Assembly: GCA_020342025.1 (NCBI GenBank)
Contig: CP070840.1
Coordinates: 394,026-400,415, forward strand
Source of the DNA: Deltaproteobacteria bacterium
Lineage (GTDB): Bacteria; Desulfobacterota; DSM-4660; Desulfatiglandales; HGW-15
DNA: 6,390 nucleotides
Reading direction: 5' to 3'
How positions within the stretch are numbered: the stretch's first letter is position 1; every line of letters begins with the position of its first letter. Positions 5,158-6,390 of this stretch are shown here, in pieces. Made by a program: the position numbers and the translations under genes. The notes under the pieces were generated by a model. That model ran no database searches, was not told the DNA's origin, and saw nothing but the letters and a program-made list of their open reading frames with translations.

Positions 5158-6006
5158 ATGTACAAAAACCTCACAGAAATTCCTATTATTGACACCCACG
5201 TACACGTATTCCCACAAAAACTCTCTGAGGCCGTCAGACACTGGTTTGAAGGGTATGCGTGGAAATTCAAATATCAGGGAACGCCAGAGGACTTACTTCA
5301 AGCCCAGTTTGACAATGGCGTCGCAGGGTTGGTGCTTCTGACCTACGCGCACCGTTCCGGGATCGCGGATCAGCTCAATGACTATGTGGCCAGCTTGATC
5401 AAGTGTTTTCCAAACACGGTGGGTCTGGCAACGCTACACCCGGAGGATAAGGACCCTGGAGATATCGTAAAGCGGGCCCACGAAGAATTGGGTCTCTGTG
5501 GCGTTAAATTGCACTGCCACGTCCAGAAGGTCGCCCCTGATGATCCCGTTCTCTTTCCCACATACGAGGCCCTCCTCCAATGTGACGGGGTACTAAACAT
5601 CCATGCCGGTCGAGAACCCGCCATCGATGCCTATGGATTGGACGTGAGGGCCATATCCGGGGCTAAGCGCGTGGAAAAAATCCTCAAGCGCTATCCAGAC
5701 CTGAAGATCATCGTCCCCCATTTGGGGTTCGATGAATCCGATCGATTTTATTCGCTCCTGGATGAGTATCCGAAGCTTTATCTGGACACCACCATGATGC
5801 TGGCCGATTTTTTCAATGTATCCGTAGATCGAGAAAAACTCATTCAGTATGCTGACAGGATCCTTTACGGGTCAGATTACCCCCATATTCCCTATAGCAT
5901 GGAAAGGGAAGTGAAGGCGATTTTGGAGATGGACTTGGGGAAGGGGGCGACGCGGAAAATCTTCTATGAAAATGCGAAGATGTTGTTTCCCATCAGGCCT
6001 CGTTAG
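5158..6006 (+). CDS. amidohydrolase-2 family metal-dependent hydrolase or decarboxylase
   Basis: A 282-residue TIM-barrel enzyme of the amidohydrolase_2 group (ACMSD/resorcylate-decarboxylase-like and related hydrolases), probably cytoplasmic. Metal and catalytic residues are in the expected order: IIDTHVH at 10-16 (H14, H16), VKLHCH at 116-121, NIHAGRE at 147-153 (H149), PHLG at 187-190 (H188), and YGSDYPH at 237-243 (D240). All key residues are present and the length is normal. Members hydrolyse C-N or C-O bonds or remove CO2 from ring acids; the sequence alone does not decide which. It stands alone on the plus strand with its own Shine-Dalgarno and TTGACA. It diverges from the HD/MFS pair and converges on the HD-GYP gene after 80 bases. 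Six T follow the stop codon, but no good hairpin precedes them. Confidence 0.9.
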   Translation: MYKNLTEIPIIDTHVHVFPQKLSEAVRHWFEGYAWKFKYQGTPEDLLQAQFDNGVAGLVLLTYAHRSGIADQLNDYVASLIKCFPNTVGLATLHPEDKDPGDIVKRAHEELGLCGVKLHCHVQKVAPDDPVLFPTYEALLQCDGVLNIHAGREPAIDAYGLDVRAISGAKRVEKILKRYPDLKIIVPHLGFDESDRFYSLLDEYPKLYLDTTMMLADFFNVSVDREKLIQYADRILYGSDYPHIPYSMEREVKAILEMDLGKGATRKIFYENAKMLFPIRPR

Positions 6007-6086
6007 TTTTTTGTCACAGATATGGTCTCTCGAATATGAGGCTGTGTCACGATTCGTCACTTCGGTGAGTTCTACCCTATGCATCT

Positions 6087-6390
6087 TTACATGGGAGAAG
6101 CCTTCCTGAAAGCTTCAGAATTTGCTTTGCTGGTATTTTGCTCTGGAAAAGGGTGCACCTTGCGAGCCAGATTTTTCTGCAACTTCCTGTCCTTTTCTAT
6201 GACTTTGAAAAAGGCAGCGACCACGACCGGATCGAAATGACTCCCAGAGTTCTCCTCTATAATATGAAGGGCTTGATCGGGTTCCATGGCGGTGCGGTAG
6301 GGTCTTTCAGAGGATAGGGCGTCATAAACATCAGCCACAGCCAGGATTCTGGCGCCTAAAGTTATGGCCTCCCCGGCCAGGCCTTCGGGA
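6087..6390 (-). CDS. HD-GYP domain protein, C-terminal part (5' end outside the window)
   Basis: The frame is open from the right edge to TAA at 6087-6089, giving about 100 residues. The visible text, ITLGARILAVADVYDALSSE followed by RPYR and, further on, GSHFDPVVVAAFF, is the typical last third of an HD-GYP domain, a class of cyclic-di-GMP phosphodiesterase. The HD and GYP motifs themselves lie upstream, beyond the edge, so catalytic competence cannot be judged. After the domain there is a basic tail of about 35 residues (KDRKLQKNLARKVHPF) without another domain. It probably carries an N-terminal receiver or sensor region, as most of the family do, but that is not visible. It converges on the amidohydrolase gene. 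Confidence 0.88.
   Translation of the reverse strand, partial: PEGLAGEAITLGARILAVADVYDALSSERPYRTAMEPDQALHIIEENSGSHFDPVVVAAFFKVIEKDRKLQKNLARKVHPFPEQNTSKANSEAFRKASPM

Noticed and set aside
6057..6068. TCAC-TTCG-GTGA tetraloop hairpin between the convergent amidohydrolase and HD-GYP genes
   Set aside because: Stable loop type but only a four-base stem and no T-tract after it; not enough for a terminator call.

Overview
The window looks like a chromosomal segment from an anaerobic or facultatively anaerobic bacterium, perhaps a deltaproteobacterial (Desulfobacterota-like) organism. That placement is inference. It rests on moderate GC, Shine-Dalgarno-led genes, an apparently iron-sulfur-containing Old Yellow Enzyme homologue, an HD-GYP protein and a consensus sigma-54 promoter. 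No rRNA, tRNA, CRISPR array or recognisable transposase was found.

Layout, left to right. (1) Bases 1-332 are a control region for a minus-strand gene whose first two codons lie at the left edge. It has a strong Shine-Dalgarno, a near-perfect 5'-UTR palindrome, a consensus -24/-12 (sigma-54) promoter, and two 15-bp direct repeats 30 bp apart at the distance expected of enhancer-binding-protein sites. (2) A 40-codon plus-strand ORF of doubtful status lies at 333-455. (3) A minus-strand pair follows: an Old Yellow Enzyme-type flavin oxidoreductase with four C-terminal cysteines, then a lactonase-like metallo-beta-lactamase-fold hydrolase. A possible 28-residue membrane peptide sits just ahead of the oxidoreductase. 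(4) A gap of roughly 370 bases holds nothing convincing. (5) A second minus-strand pair, an HD-domain phosphohydrolase and a 14-helix MFS transporter, has the stop of the first touching the start of the second (TAGATG). (6) A divergent plus-strand amidohydrolase-2 family enzyme has its own promoter-like -35 and Shine-Dalgarno. (7) The 3' end of an HD-GYP domain gene on the minus strand runs off the right edge.

How they may work together (inference): the oxidoreductase, the MBL-fold hydrolase, the transporter and the amidohydrolase fit a small accessory set for a cyclic or unsaturated organic compound, covering redox change of an enone-like bond, hydrolysis of a lactone or ester, and efflux or uptake. 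The substrate cannot be read from the sequence. The two HD-type proteins suggest nucleotide hydrolysis and cyclic-di-GMP turnover nearby, but nothing links them functionally to the others. The strongest non-coding signal is the sigma-54 promoter with its tandem upstream sites at the left end.
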